DNA of 31,964 nucleotides from an uncultured bacterium (GCA_903898335.1 CAIUEV010000069.1:1-31964), one strand, 5' to 3'. Counted from the first letter of the stretch, positions 23,247-31,884 are shown. The notes: generated from the sequence alone by a model not told the origin. Made by a program: numbers and translations.

Positions 23247-24641
23247 ATGGTTGAGAAGACCAAAAAAACAAAAAAATTAAGATTGATTTTGGCGGTTGGC
23301 ATTAGCCAAGACATTGATTATTTCACTGAGAATTTAAGTATGTTGGTGGCCTCCGGTATGCCGATTATTAATGCCATTCAAGCTATTGGAAGCGAGATGA
23401 AAACTCGACTGATGAGAAAAATCGCCGATGAAATAGTGGAAGATATTTTAGCCGGATCCCCTCTTTGGGTGGCTCTTGAAAATACCGGAATTATGCCGAT
23501 ACACACCATTTCACTGATTCGATTGGGAGAAGAGTCGGGAAAGTTGGCTGAAAATTTAAAAATAGCAGCCTTTGAGCAGGAGAAAGATAGAATTTTTAAG
23601 TCAAAGATCAGATCGGCTATGATGTATCCGGTTTTTGTTTTGACTTTGACTTTAATTATCGGTATCGGAGTGGCTTGGTTTATTCTGCCCAGACTGGCGG
23701 TGGTTTTTTCTCAGATGTATATCGAGCTTCCATTTATTACCGATATACTGATTCGTTTTGGTAGCTTTCTGGGTAAATATGGGCAGTATGCAATTCCGGC
23801 TTTCATCGTTTTTCTTTTTTTTCTGATCTACTTTGTTTTTTATTTTTCAAAAACTAAGGTTATCGGGCAGATAATTCTATTTTCCGCTCCCGGGGTTAGC
23901 AGACTCATTAGAGAGGTGGAGCTGGCCAGATTCGGATATCTGCTCGGTACATTGTTAAAGGCCGGATTGCCGGTCGTTAACGCTTTAAATTCTTTAGAGA
24001 GCGCAACGGTTTCTCCCCATTACAGAAAATTATGTAATCATTTAACCAGAAGTATCGGAGAGGGAAACTCTTTCCAGAGCAGTTTTGCTAACTTTCCAGG
24101 GATAAAAAGGGTTTTGCCTGGACCGGTTCAGCAAATGATTATTGCCGGAGAAAAATCAGGAAATTTAGCTGAGACATTATTAAAAATCGGAGAAAGTTAT
24201 GAAGCAAAAAGTGAATCCACCACTAAAAACTTATCTGTGATATTGGAGCCTGTACTTTTAGTTATTGTTTGGCTGGGCGTAGTAGCTGTTGCTCTGGCTG
24301 TAATATTGCCAATCTATAGTTTAATTGGCGGTTTAAATTCTAGTGGCGGTAATAACAAAAACCAATCCCCTGCCCCTTCGCCGGCTCAGATAGAAGTGGC
24401 CGATGTCGAAAAAACCGAAACCGCCTTAGAGAATAAAGACAAAAAAATAGAAATCTTACCGACCGGTAAAGGAAGTTTGAATGTAAGAGAAACCCCCTCT
24501 TTAGATGGCAAAATAATTTCCAAGGCAAAAGCTAAGGAAAATTATGTTTATAAAACAATAAAAAACGACTGGTACGAAATAATTTTAGCTGACGGAAAAA
24601 CCGGTTGGGTAGCGGCCGGCTCCGTTGAGGAACTTAAATAA
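23247..24641 (+). CDS. pilC: Type IV pilus platform protein PilC with fused C-terminal SH3b domain
   Basis: Inner-membrane platform on which PilB acts. Two T2SSF repeats are visible: FTENLSMLVASGMPIINAIQ (about 25-45) and FGYLLGTLLKAGLPVVNAL (near 230-250), each followed by a cytoplasmic helical bundle and membrane helices (about 125-150, 170-205 and 333-362). After the last helix, where PilC normally ends, a Pro/Ser/Asn linker leads to an SH3b domain at about 408-464 (KGSLNVRETPSLDGKII ... NDWYEI ... GKTGWVAAGSV). In the usual PilC topology this tail is outside, where SH3b domains often bind cell-wall peptides. The standard length is about 400, so the fusion explains the 464. It follows pilB after 12 nt. 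Confidence 0.93.
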   Translation: MVEKTKKTKKLRLILAVGISQDIDYFTENLSMLVASGMPIINAIQAIGSEMKTRLMRKIADEIVEDILAGSPLWVALENTGIMPIHTISLIRLGEESGKLAENLKIAAFEQEKDRIFKSKIRSAMMYPVFVLTLTLIIGIGVAWFILPRLAVVFSQMYIELPFITDILIRFGSFLGKYGQYAIPAFIVFLFFLIYFVFYFSKTKVIGQIILFSAPGVSRLIREVELARFGYLLGTLLKAGLPVVNALNSLESATVSPHYRKLCNHLTRSIGEGNSFQSSFANFPGIKRVLPGPVQQMIIAGEKSGNLAETLLKIGESYEAKSESTTKNLSVILEPVLLVIVWLGVVAVALAVILPIYSLIGGLNSSGGNNKNQSPAPSPAQIEVADVEKTETALENKDKKIEILPTGKGSLNVRETPSLDGKIISKAKAKENYVYKTIKNDWYEIILADGKTGWVAAGSVEELK

Positions 24642-24668
24642 TAGCGACCAAAATAAAATAAATTTTTT

Positions 24669-25607
24669 ATGACAGTTATGTCGAAAGATAAAAAAGCAAA
24701 AAGAACCAATTTTAAAATCTTAGATAAAGAAGAGAAGTCAAAAAAAATTCTTGAAGGTTTGCCGTCCGGAATTCTCGGAGTTGATCCCAAGACCAGGAAA
24801 TTTGTCTTTGCCAATCAAAAAATGACTGAAATCCTTGGTTACACCAAGAAAGAGATTTTAAATTTGGGAATCAAAGATATCCATCCGAAAGACGATCTGG
24901 CGTTTGTTCTGAATCAATTCAAAAAACAAGTTAAGGGTGAAATCGCAACGGCTGCAGCCTTACCGGTTTTGAGGAAAAATAAAGAAATAATCTATTGTGA
25001 TGTCAATACAGTAAATGAGCCAATTGAGGGTAGAGAGATGATTTTAGGAGTTTTCACAGATGTTAATGAAAGGGCTAATGCTGAAAAAAGCTTAAGAGAA
25101 TTTCAAAACATTATAGAAAAAAGTAACGTGGTCGTTTTTATTTGGTTGAACAAAAAAGGATGGCCGGTTAAATATGTTTCGCAGAATGTTAAAAATATTT
25201 TTGGCTACTCGGCTGATGACTTTGTACAAAAAAGAGTATCTTACGAACAATGTATTCATCCTGAGGACTTATCTCGAGTTACCAAAGAAGTCGGTAAGGG
25301 TAGTAAAGATGCCAGAAAGAGCAGTTTCTCTCACCTGCCCTATAGGATTATTAATAAAAAGGGTGAAATTAGAACCATTAACGATCAAACGATTGTTATC
25401 AGAAATAAAAAAAATAAGATTATCGAGTACCAAGGGGTTATCGAGGACGTGAGCGGAGTCGAAAATAATAAACGTTTATTGGAGGAGAAAATTAAAGATA
25501 TGGAGAAGATGAACCAGTATATGGTGGGGAGAGAGCTTAAAATGATTGAGCTCAAAAAGCAACTCACCGATTGTCAATCAAAAATAAAATTTAATTTAAA
25601 AAAATGA
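24669..25607 (+). CDS. Tandem PAS-domain protein without kinase
   Basis: 312-aa soluble signalling protein. PAS 1 spans about 25-135 (ILEGLPSGILGVDPKTRKFV ... GVFTDVNERANAEK), PAS 2 about 140-272 (IIEKSNVVVFIWLNKKGWP ... NIFGYSADDF ... YQGVIEDVSGVEN). A coiled coil follows, with the C-terminal motif GRELKMIELK (287-296), which recurs at the end of the Cache-HAMP sensor at 25942. No histidine-kinase, GGDEF, EAL or output domain is present, so it must signal by docking to a partner. It ends in TGA overlapping the ATG of the next gene by 4 nt (ATGA), so the two are translationally coupled. An alternative start is the fourth codon (ATG). Confidence 0.88.
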   Translation: MTVMSKDKKAKRTNFKILDKEEKSKKILEGLPSGILGVDPKTRKFVFANQKMTEILGYTKKEILNLGIKDIHPKDDLAFVLNQFKKQVKGEIATAAALPVLRKNKEIIYCDVNTVNEPIEGREMILGVFTDVNERANAEKSLREFQNIIEKSNVVVFIWLNKKGWPVKYVSQNVKNIFGYSADDFVQKRVSYEQCIHPEDLSRVTKEVGKGSKDARKSSFSHLPYRIINKKGEIRTINDQTIVIRNKKNKIIEYQGVIEDVSGVENNKRLLEEKIKDMEKMNQYMVGRELKMIELKKQLTDCQSKIKFNLKK

Positions 25608-25933
25608 AAGAATCTATTTATGGAGTTGATCTTGAAGGTAATATTACTCCGATTATGGTTAGAGATGCGATATTGAAGTGTTTTACTCAGGCTCATTGCA
25701 TTGACTCGGGAATAGGAGAAAAAGAAGAAAACGGGAAAATCAATCATCAATATTGTTTGGAAATCGTTAAGAAAGCTTTCTCTGAAGCCGGTCAAGATTT
25801 TGACAAGCCGACAAAAGAAGGAATTCTCAGATCGATGGATGTTTTAGCTGAGTTTTCGAAAAAATTTCGCGACCAGGAAATTGTTCAGAAGAACTATTCA
25901 AGCATTCTCCAATTGGTCAATAAACTTAAATAA
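25604..25933 (+). CDS. Small uncharacterised protein of the pilus-sensory block
   Basis: 109-aa soluble protein that I do not recognise. It begins MKESIYGVDLEGNITPIMVR, has two cysteines close together (ILKCFTQAHCID) and a third (QYCLEIV), and ends in helices (MDVLAEFSKKF ... ILQLVNKLK). The 4-nt overlap with the PAS gene and 8-nt gap to the Cache sensor show tight co-expression, so it is probably a partner of these sensors. Nothing in the sequence defines a reaction. Confidence 0.75.
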   Translation: MKESIYGVDLEGNITPIMVRDAILKCFTQAHCIDSGIGEKEENGKINHQYCLEIVKKAFSEAGQDFDKPTKEGILRSMDVLAEFSKKFRDQEIVQKNYSSILQLVNKLK

Positions 25934-25941
25934 AAAAATTC

Positions 25942-27222
25942 ATGATCAAGCTTTCGATAAAAATAAAAATATCTTTGGTGATTTTAGCGGTCGGCTTGCT
26001 TTTGGGCTTATTGATAAACGCTTTTATTTATAAGTATTTGATGGATACTTTGACCTCTCATAATGTTATTGACTCCGAGAAAATATCCGCTGAGCAAGTC
26101 AAGGAAATTTCCGCCGTTTTTGATAAATATCAACTTTTCAGCAAAATGTTGGGAACTCGAACAAGAGTGGAGGAATATCTTTTAGATCAAAGCGAAGAAA
26201 GACGAAGTGAACTGCTTGGAATATTCAAAGAATACGATGAACCGGAGGAGGACATCCTTTCAATATATTTGATGAACCGGGAAGGGTTGACCTTGATTTC
26301 TACCGATCCGAGCTTCGTCAATCAAAATTATGCTTTTAGAAGTTACTTTCAGAAAGCTGCGGAGGGCGAGCCTTTTGTCGAAGCGGTCTTGGGGAAAACA
26401 AGCCATCAGTTGGGTTACTACTTTTCTTACCCCGTCGAGGTCAATTCAGAAATTATCGGGGTTTTGGTGGTTAAAGTTGATGAGAAGGCTATCAATGAGT
26501 CTTTCGGCCGAGCTGACTCAGAACATGGTAACAAGTCTATGCTAACAGACGGTCTGGGCGTTGTAACCGCTACCAATGTGCCTGAAAGAATACTCAAGAG
26601 CCTTGGACCCCTATCGATTGAAGAGGCTGACTCTTTACATAAAAGCAAGAAATTTTTGGAGGAAAAAATTGACTCTTTACAGTATAAAGATGTCCGTATG
26701 GCGATTTTAAATTACTCGGCTCCTCAAAATATTCTTTTCTATGACGAAGTTGACAGAGAGAAAGAATATTTATTTGTTAACAAAATCGGGAATTATCCTT
26801 TTTTCTTGGTGGTAGAAACGAGCGAAGAAGAGATAAAAGAAACGGTCTTTGAAATTATCGAAACAATCAGTATTTACATATTGGCAGTCATATTGATTTT
26901 TGTAATTTTAGGATATTTCTTGGTGAAGAAATTTTTGATCAGCAATCTTTTGATCTTCAATGAAGTTGCTAAGGCGATTGCTCATGGGGATTTTTCGGTA
27001 AAATCAAAGATAATCAGAGGCGACGAGATAGGCGATTTGGCGAGGAGTATAGATGAAATGGCGGAAAAATTACAGCAAGCGAGAGAAAATATCGAGAAAA
27101 AGGTGGCTGATAGAACGGCCGATTTACAAAAGCTGAATCGGGTTTTGACCGGCAGAGAATTGAAGATGATTGAACTCAAAAATAAAATTAAAGATTTAGA
27201 AAAAAAATTAAAAAATAAATAA
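25942..27222 (+). CDS. Cache-HAMP membrane sensor without kinase
   Basis: 426-aa membrane receptor. Helix 1 is about 8-27. An outer Cache-type ligand-binding domain spans about 30-300 (EEDILSIYLMNREGLTLIST, FRSYFQKAAEGEPF, LGYYFSYPVEVNSEIIGVLV). Helix 2 is about 308-331. HAMP (about 331-385, VAKAIAHGDFSVKSKI ... DEIGDLARSIDEM) leads into a coiled coil that ends with GRELKMIELK at 404-413 and a lysine-rich helix. The layout is that of a chemoreceptor or kinase sensor half, but no methyl-accepting hairpin or kinase follows. It probably controls a separate protein, perhaps the adjacent kinase. It ends 1 nt before the kinase gene. Confidence 0.9.
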   Translation: MIKLSIKIKISLVILAVGLLLGLLINAFIYKYLMDTLTSHNVIDSEKISAEQVKEISAVFDKYQLFSKMLGTRTRVEEYLLDQSEERRSELLGIFKEYDEPEEDILSIYLMNREGLTLISTDPSFVNQNYAFRSYFQKAAEGEPFVEAVLGKTSHQLGYYFSYPVEVNSEIIGVLVVKVDEKAINESFGRADSEHGNKSMLTDGLGVVTATNVPERILKSLGPLSIEEADSLHKSKKFLEEKIDSLQYKDVRMAILNYSAPQNILFYDEVDREKEYLFVNKIGNYPFFLVVETSEEEIKETVFEIIETISIYILAVILIFVILGYFLVKKFLISNLLIFNEVAKAIAHGDFSVKSKIIRGDEIGDLARSIDEMAEKLQQARENIEKKVADRTADLQKLNRVLTGRELKMIELKNKIKDLEKKLKNK

Positions 27223-27223
27223 T

Positions 27224-29653
27224 ATGGAGTATTTTTTTGACTATTTTCCAATAATTTTTCTCGGGATTTTTATCGGTGTAACCATCTTTTTGTTTATTCT
27301 TTATCGAAAAAAGATGTTTGAGGTTTTCTTGAGAAAATATAGTGTCAGAAATAAGATATCAATTAGTTTTCTTTTTATATTTTTCATCTCGGTTTCTCTG
27401 ATCGCTCTGGCTATTGCTTTTCAAAATTATCAAATAATAGAGAATGAAGTCGGTAATCATTTAAAATCGGTGGGCAGTTCCAGGGCGCAACATATCGAAA
27501 CTTATTTTGAGCAGAACATAGAAAGATTGAAGTTAGTGACCAGTCGAACAGCCCTCAGGAAGGCTTTAGCTAACTATAACCATAACCCAAATCAAGCCGA
27601 TCTGGATAATATCAAAAACATAATAAAAGACGCTCAGTCTTCTGTTGAAGATCTGGAGGGAATTTGTATTTTGAGTCTAGATGGATCTGCTTTGGCCTCG
27701 ACCAAGGAGGAATATTGCGGTAAAGATTTCAGTGGAGAAGATTTTTTTATCCAGGGCAAGGAAAGATCCGGGATTTATTTTGTTGAAGAGGCGGGAAATT
27801 TTAAAATATTTGCCTCCGGTCCGATGTTGCTCGAAAATGAGTTGATCGGAGTTGGTTTAACAATGGTTAAGATTGATAAGCTGACCGAAATAGTCAGAAA
27901 TCGAGTCGGATTAGGGAAAACGGGCGAGGCTCTTATCGCTTTTTATAACGATAAAAATGAAATTGTTTTTCCCATAAATCGATTATTTGAAAAAGATAAA
28001 CTGGTGGCCGGTTTTGAAGATGAAGAGATTGCAGAGGCGACCAAACAGGTTTTGATGGGTAATGAAATTTTTTTGAGTAACACTCTCGATTATCGAGGTG
28101 AAAAAGTTATGGCGGTTTCTGAGTATATCGATTTAGCTAAATTGGGATTGGTTGTGAAGATAGATAGATCCGAGGCGCTGTCGGGCTTACGTAACTTACT
28201 TTTGTTCTATATCCTAATAATGGCTTTGTTTACAATAGTTTATTATTTCACATCTTTTTTTGTCGCCAGCCTACTAACCAAGCCTCTGGATAAAATTCGT
28301 CTGGAAATTCGGGATATAGAAAAAAGAGGCTTTAAATATCGGCTAAAAATATCGGGTAATGATGAGCTGGCTGAGCTGTCGGAAGCCTTCAAGCAATTTG
28401 CCGATAGAGTCAGAAATTCTCGTAAAGAAATAAATCAAAAAGTTAAAAGTCAAACAGAAGAAATTATTGGTCGCTCAAGGGACATGGAAAATCAGCAAAA
28501 AGCGATTTTGAATATATTAGAAGACGTGGAGGAGGAGAAAAATAAAGTGGGATTATTGGCCTCCGATTTGGAAAAATTTAAATTGGCGGTGGACAATGCT
28601 TCCGACCATATTGTTATCACTGATTCTGAAGGAATGGTTATTTACGGAAACAGTGTGGTGGAAAAAATTACCGGCTACAGTGTTAAGGAGGCTTTCGGGA
28701 AGAAGGTGGGAACTCTTTGGAAAAAGCCGATGGAGCAATCTTACTATGAGAATCTCTGGAAAACCATCAAAAAAGATAAAAAGCCCTTTATCGGTCAAGT
28801 GACCAATAGACGGAAGAATGGTGAAGAATATGAAGCTTCTATCAGCATTGCTCCGGTTTTGGACGACGATGGGAAGATTCTCTATTTCGTCGGAATAGAA
28901 AGAGATATCACCAAGGAAAAAGAAGTGGATAAGGCCAAAACGGAATTTGTGTCGTTGGCTTCTCATCAGCTCAGGACTCCCCTTTCAGCTATCGGCTGGT
29001 ACGCTGAAATGTTGTTGAACGGTGATGCCGGTCGGATAAGTCCGGCCCAGTCGGAATATATCGAGGAGATTTATCGAGGCAATAAAAGAATGGTTCAATT
29101 GGTCAATGCCCTTCTCGATGTCTCAAGATTGGAGCTGGGAACTTTTATCGTTGAGCCGGAACCGATAAATATTTTTGAAGTTGCCGATGGCGCCATCGAA
29201 GAACTGTCGCACAAGATTAGAGAGAAAAAACTTAAGTTCAGTAAGAAGTATGATACAAGAATTAAAACCTTGAATTTAGATGAAAAATTGACAATGATTA
29301 TTTTCCAGAACTTGCTGTCGAATTCTGTTAAATACACTCAAAATGGGGGTAAAATTCACTTAAAGATTGAAAAAGGCTCTAAATATATCGAAATAGAAGT
29401 TTCCGATAATGGTTTTGGTATTCCCAAATCTCAACAGGATAAGATTTTCGATAAGCTTTTTCGGGCGGATAATATTAAGGCAACGGATACTGATGGAACC
29501 GGTTTAGGACTATACATCTTAAAACAGATTATTGATCAATCGGGCGGTAAGATTTGGTTTAGCTCGGCTGAAGGTCGCGGAACTAAATTTTATGTCAGGT
29601 TACCCTTGAGTGGAATGAAGGAGCGCAAAGGGATCAGGAAGCTTTCCGAATAA
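27224..29653 (+). CDS. Cache-HAMP-PAS sensor histidine kinase
   Basis: 809-aa membrane kinase. There are two N-terminal helices (about 6-27 and 44-66) separated by a basic cytoplasmic loop, then a Cache-type outer domain (about 67-315), helix 3 (about 325-350), HAMP (351-405), a coiled coil, and a PAS/PAC module (449-570, NASDHIVITDSEGMVIYGNS ... YFVGIERDITKEKE). HisKA follows with H581 (SHQLRTPLS) and HATPase_c with the N box (NLLSNSVKY), G1 (DNGFGIP) and G2 (GTGLGLYI). All catalytic motifs are intact. The extra first helix is unusual for this architecture. It lies 1 nt behind the Cache sensor and before the pilin genes; the receiver that opens the operon is the likely phospho-acceptor. Confidence 0.93.
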   Translation: MEYFFDYFPIIFLGIFIGVTIFLFILYRKKMFEVFLRKYSVRNKISISFLFIFFISVSLIALAIAFQNYQIIENEVGNHLKSVGSSRAQHIETYFEQNIERLKLVTSRTALRKALANYNHNPNQADLDNIKNIIKDAQSSVEDLEGICILSLDGSALASTKEEYCGKDFSGEDFFIQGKERSGIYFVEEAGNFKIFASGPMLLENELIGVGLTMVKIDKLTEIVRNRVGLGKTGEALIAFYNDKNEIVFPINRLFEKDKLVAGFEDEEIAEATKQVLMGNEIFLSNTLDYRGEKVMAVSEYIDLAKLGLVVKIDRSEALSGLRNLLLFYILIMALFTIVYYFTSFFVASLLTKPLDKIRLEIRDIEKRGFKYRLKISGNDELAELSEAFKQFADRVRNSRKEINQKVKSQTEEIIGRSRDMENQQKAILNILEDVEEEKNKVGLLASDLEKFKLAVDNASDHIVITDSEGMVIYGNSVVEKITGYSVKEAFGKKVGTLWKKPMEQSYYENLWKTIKKDKKPFIGQVTNRRKNGEEYEASISIAPVLDDDGKILYFVGIERDITKEKEVDKAKTEFVSLASHQLRTPLSAIGWYAEMLLNGDAGRISPAQSEYIEEIYRGNKRMVQLVNALLDVSRLELGTFIVEPEPINIFEVADGAIEELSHKIREKKLKFSKKYDTRIKTLNLDEKLTMIIFQNLLSNSVKYTQNGGKIHLKIEKGSKYIEIEVSDNGFGIPKSQQDKIFDKLFRADNIKATDTDGTGLGLYILKQIIDQSGGKIWFSSAEGRGTKFYVRLPLSGMKERKGIRKLSE

Positions 29654-29680
29654 GCCTGAATGAATTAAAATCAAAAAAAG

Positions 29681-30133
29681 ATGCAGCTAAAAAGCAAAAA
29701 AATAAAATCAGGTTTTACTCTTTTGGAGATGTTGCTTTCAGTGGCGTTGATTGCTATTGTCGCCGGAATCTCAATGCCTGTTTACTATGCTCTTCAAGTG
29801 CGAAGTGATTTGGATATTACTGTAACGGAAATTGTTCAGACGGCCAGAAGAGCGGAGCTAATGGCTCAGGCCAATGAGAGTGATGATGATTGGGGGGTTA
29901 GATTGAACTCGGGTTCGCTGTTACTTTTCAAGGGCGACAGTTATGCGACTCGAGACCAGGATTTTGATGAAGTGATAGATATCCCAAGTAATATATCTTT
30001 TGGGGGTTTGAATGAAATAGTTTTCGAGAAATTTTCCGGCGTTCCCTCGGCTTCAGGAACTATTACTGTAAATTCAATTATTAACGAAAGCATAAACATA
30101 ACTATCAATGAAAAAGGCGGGATTGATTACTAA
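29681..30133 (+). CDS. Type IV prepilin-like minor pilin (FimT/GspH-like)
   Basis: 150-aa class III signal peptide protein. The short basic leader ends at G11, with cleavage before F12 in KSG|FTLLEMLLSV, and E16 is the +5 glutamate. The following hydrophobic helix (SVALIAIVAGISMPVYYAL) and a beta-rich C-terminus (VRLNSGSLLLFKGDSYATRD) fit the GspH/FimT minor pilin group. It is first of five consecutive prepilin genes. Processing needs a prepilin peptidase, not found in the window. The next gene overlaps by 26 nt. Confidence 0.88.
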   Translation: MQLKSKKIKSGFTLLEMLLSVALIAIVAGISMPVYYALQVRSDLDITVTEIVQTARRAELMAQANESDDDWGVRLNSGSLLLFKGDSYATRDQDFDEVIDIPSNISFGGLNEIVFEKFSGVPSASGTITVNSIINESINITINEKGGIDY

Positions 30134-30938
30134 AAATAAAAATTCGGGATTTTCTCTAGTTGAAGTTTTATTGGCTATTTCAATCCTTGTGCTGCTTTTA
30201 ACCGGCATGTCAGGGGCCTTCCTTTATGGACAAGAATCAATAATGTTGGCCGGAAACCGGGCCAGGGCGGTTATGCTGGCAGAGGAAGGTCTAGAGGCGA
30301 TAAGAAATATTCGAGATGAAGCCTTTGACAATCTATCGGACGGAGTTTACGGTCTTACTGTTTCTGGTGGAAACTGGACCTTATCTGGATCATCTGACAC
30401 GACGGGTATTTTCAATCGCCAAATCAGGGTTGCTTCTTTGAATGACAACCGAAAAGAGATAATCTCGACTGTCAATTGGCAACAGAATGCTCAAAGAACC
30501 GGCGAATTCTCCTCTGGCACGGTTTTGAGTAATTGGCGAGTAGAGAAAGAGGAGAAATGCCAAAACCAGTCGGATAATTTGGAGATTGATTATTCTAACA
30601 AGAAGCTCATTTTAAGTGGTAAAACCATGATCCAAATTTATCTGGAAAATACCAGTCCGGATTGCGATATTGTTATTAAAAGTATATTGCCAACGTGGAC
30701 TCCCAACAATCCGGCCAACCGAAGAGTCCTCAAAGTAAGAATAGGCGGAACTACTGTTTGGACGGGAACTTCACCCAGTGGAACGGTCTTGGATATCACC
30801 GATACTACTTTAGCAAAATCTTCCGGCCCGATTGAAATTCAGATGGACTTCAACTCCTCCGTCAGTAGTCGAAATTTTACTTTCGTCTATACAATGATTG
30901 ACGATTCAACCAAAACAATAAGCGGACTTCAATTTTAA
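30108..30938 (+). CDS. Type IV prepilin-like minor pilin (PilV/GspI-like)
   Basis: 276-aa prepilin with cleavage site NSG|FSLVEVLLAI (G14/F15, E19 at +5). The next residues (ARAVMLAEEGLEAIRNIRDE) match the PilV-type helix and the 'AeegleairniRd' motif often seen in Patescibacteria prepilins. The large C-terminal part (about 140-276) has a beta-rich fold (IEIQMDFNSSVSSRNFTFVY) and could be an adhesive tip or minor-pilin domain. The ATG at 30108 overlaps the previous gene by 26 nt; no other start keeps the signal sequence. Confidence 0.88.
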   Translation: MKKAGLITKNKNSGFSLVEVLLAISILVLLLTGMSGAFLYGQESIMLAGNRARAVMLAEEGLEAIRNIRDEAFDNLSDGVYGLTVSGGNWTLSGSSDTTGIFNRQIRVASLNDNRKEIISTVNWQQNAQRTGEFSSGTVLSNWRVEKEEKCQNQSDNLEIDYSNKKLILSGKTMIQIYLENTSPDCDIVIKSILPTWTPNNPANRRVLKVRIGGTTVWTGTSPSGTVLDITDTTLAKSSGPIEIQMDFNSSVSSRNFTFVYTMIDDSTKTISGLQF

Positions 30939-30942
30939 TTTT

Positions 30943-31458
30943 ATGATTTTAAAGAAAAATAAAACAGGCTTTACGATTATTGAAATTTTACTTTACGTGG
31001 GAATTTCTTCCATCGTTCTTTCTTCAATAGCTGTTTTTACGGCTGGAATGCTGCAAGCGAGGGTTAAAAGCCAGACGATGGCCGAAGTGGAACAGCAGGG
31101 CCTTGAGACGATGCAGATGATCACTCAAACCGTTAGAAATGCTCATCAAATAAATTCACCGAATGTAGGTAATGAGTCATCCAGCCTCTCGATAGACGTT
31201 GAATCGGTAGATAAAAGCCCGACCGTATTTGATTCTTCAGCCGGAAAGGTAAGAATTAAAGAAGGATCCGGCAGCTACATAGCATTAACCAATTCAAGAG
31301 TATCGGTTTCCGACTTAAAATTTAGAAATCTTTCTCGAGGCCAAACGCCGGGTATAATTGAACTTTCTTTCCATGTCGAGTATATAAATAGTTCAGGTCG
31401 AAACGAATATGATTTTGGTCAAGACTTTAAAAGCAGTGTTACTTTGCGTCGTGATTAA
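30943..31458 (+). CDS. Type IV prepilin-like minor pilin (PilW/GspJ-like)
   Basis: 171-aa prepilin with cleavage site KTG|FTIIEILLYV (G9/F10, E14 at +5). The helix continues (GISSIVLSSIAVFTAGML) and leads to a pattern typical of GspJ/PilW (EVEQQGLETMQMITQTVRNA). A beta-rich domain with a terminal strand (FKSSVTLRRD) follows. It starts 4 nt after the previous stop. Its position after the PilV-like gene matches the usual minor-pilin order. Confidence 0.87.
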   Translation: MILKKNKTGFTIIEILLYVGISSIVLSSIAVFTAGMLQARVKSQTMAEVEQQGLETMQMITQTVRNAHQINSPNVGNESSSLSIDVESVDKSPTVFDSSAGKVRIKEGSGSYIALTNSRVSVSDLKFRNLSRGQTPGIIELSFHVEYINSSGRNEYDFGQDFKSSVTLRRD

Positions 31459-31476
31459 TTAGCCTATCTCGATAAA

Positions 31477-31884
31477 ATGAAACGAAAATTTTGTTCCACA
31501 AAAAATGGTTTTGTTGTTTTGGTAAGTGTGTTGGTGGCGGGAGCGGCGGCTGCGGCTATTACTGTCTCACTACTTCTCTCCGGATCTATTTTTTTAAAGT
31601 CGGGAATATCTTTGGATCGTTCCGTTAAAGCCAAAAGCCTAGTGAATGCTTGCGCGGAAGAAGCTCTGATGCAGATTCGTGACAACGCGGAGTATGAGGG
31701 GACGGGAAACCTGAATTTAAATGGAGGAACTTGCAACTACACGGTTGTGAAAGGAGCGGAAGAAAACAGAAGTCTTAACGTGGAGGGGTCAGTTGATGAG
31801 GTGATAAGAAGAATCAAAATTCAAATTAATGCGATTTATCCGAAAATAAATGTTACCTATTGGCAAGAAGTTGCCGATTTCTAG
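31477..31884 (+). CDS. PilX-like minor pilin lacking Glu at +5
   Basis: 135-aa protein with basic leader MKRKFCSTKNG and hydrophobic helix FVVLVSVLVAGAAAAAITVS. Cleavage after G11 would give F at +1, but the +5 residue is Val, not the usual Glu. PilX/GspK-type minor pilins also lack this Glu, which in GspK fits a tip position. The later AKSLVNACAEEALMQIRDN and GGTCNYTV (two cysteines able to form a disulfide) fit the PilX-type pattern. It sits between the PilW-like gene and the next prepilin. Confidence 0.8.
   Translation: MKRKFCSTKNGFVVLVSVLVAGAAAAAITVSLLLSGSIFLKSGISLDRSVKAKSLVNACAEEALMQIRDNAEYEGTGNLNLNGGTCNYTVVKGAEENRSLNVEGSVDEVIRRIKIQINAIYPKINVTYWQEVADF

Noticed and set aside
25604..25607. 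Possible TGA recoding (Gly) as in Gracilibacteria/SR1
   Set aside because: TGA ends the PAS gene at a normal place and overlaps the next ATG. Reading through yields no sensible extension, all other genes use TAA/TAG, and Gly codons are normal GGN.
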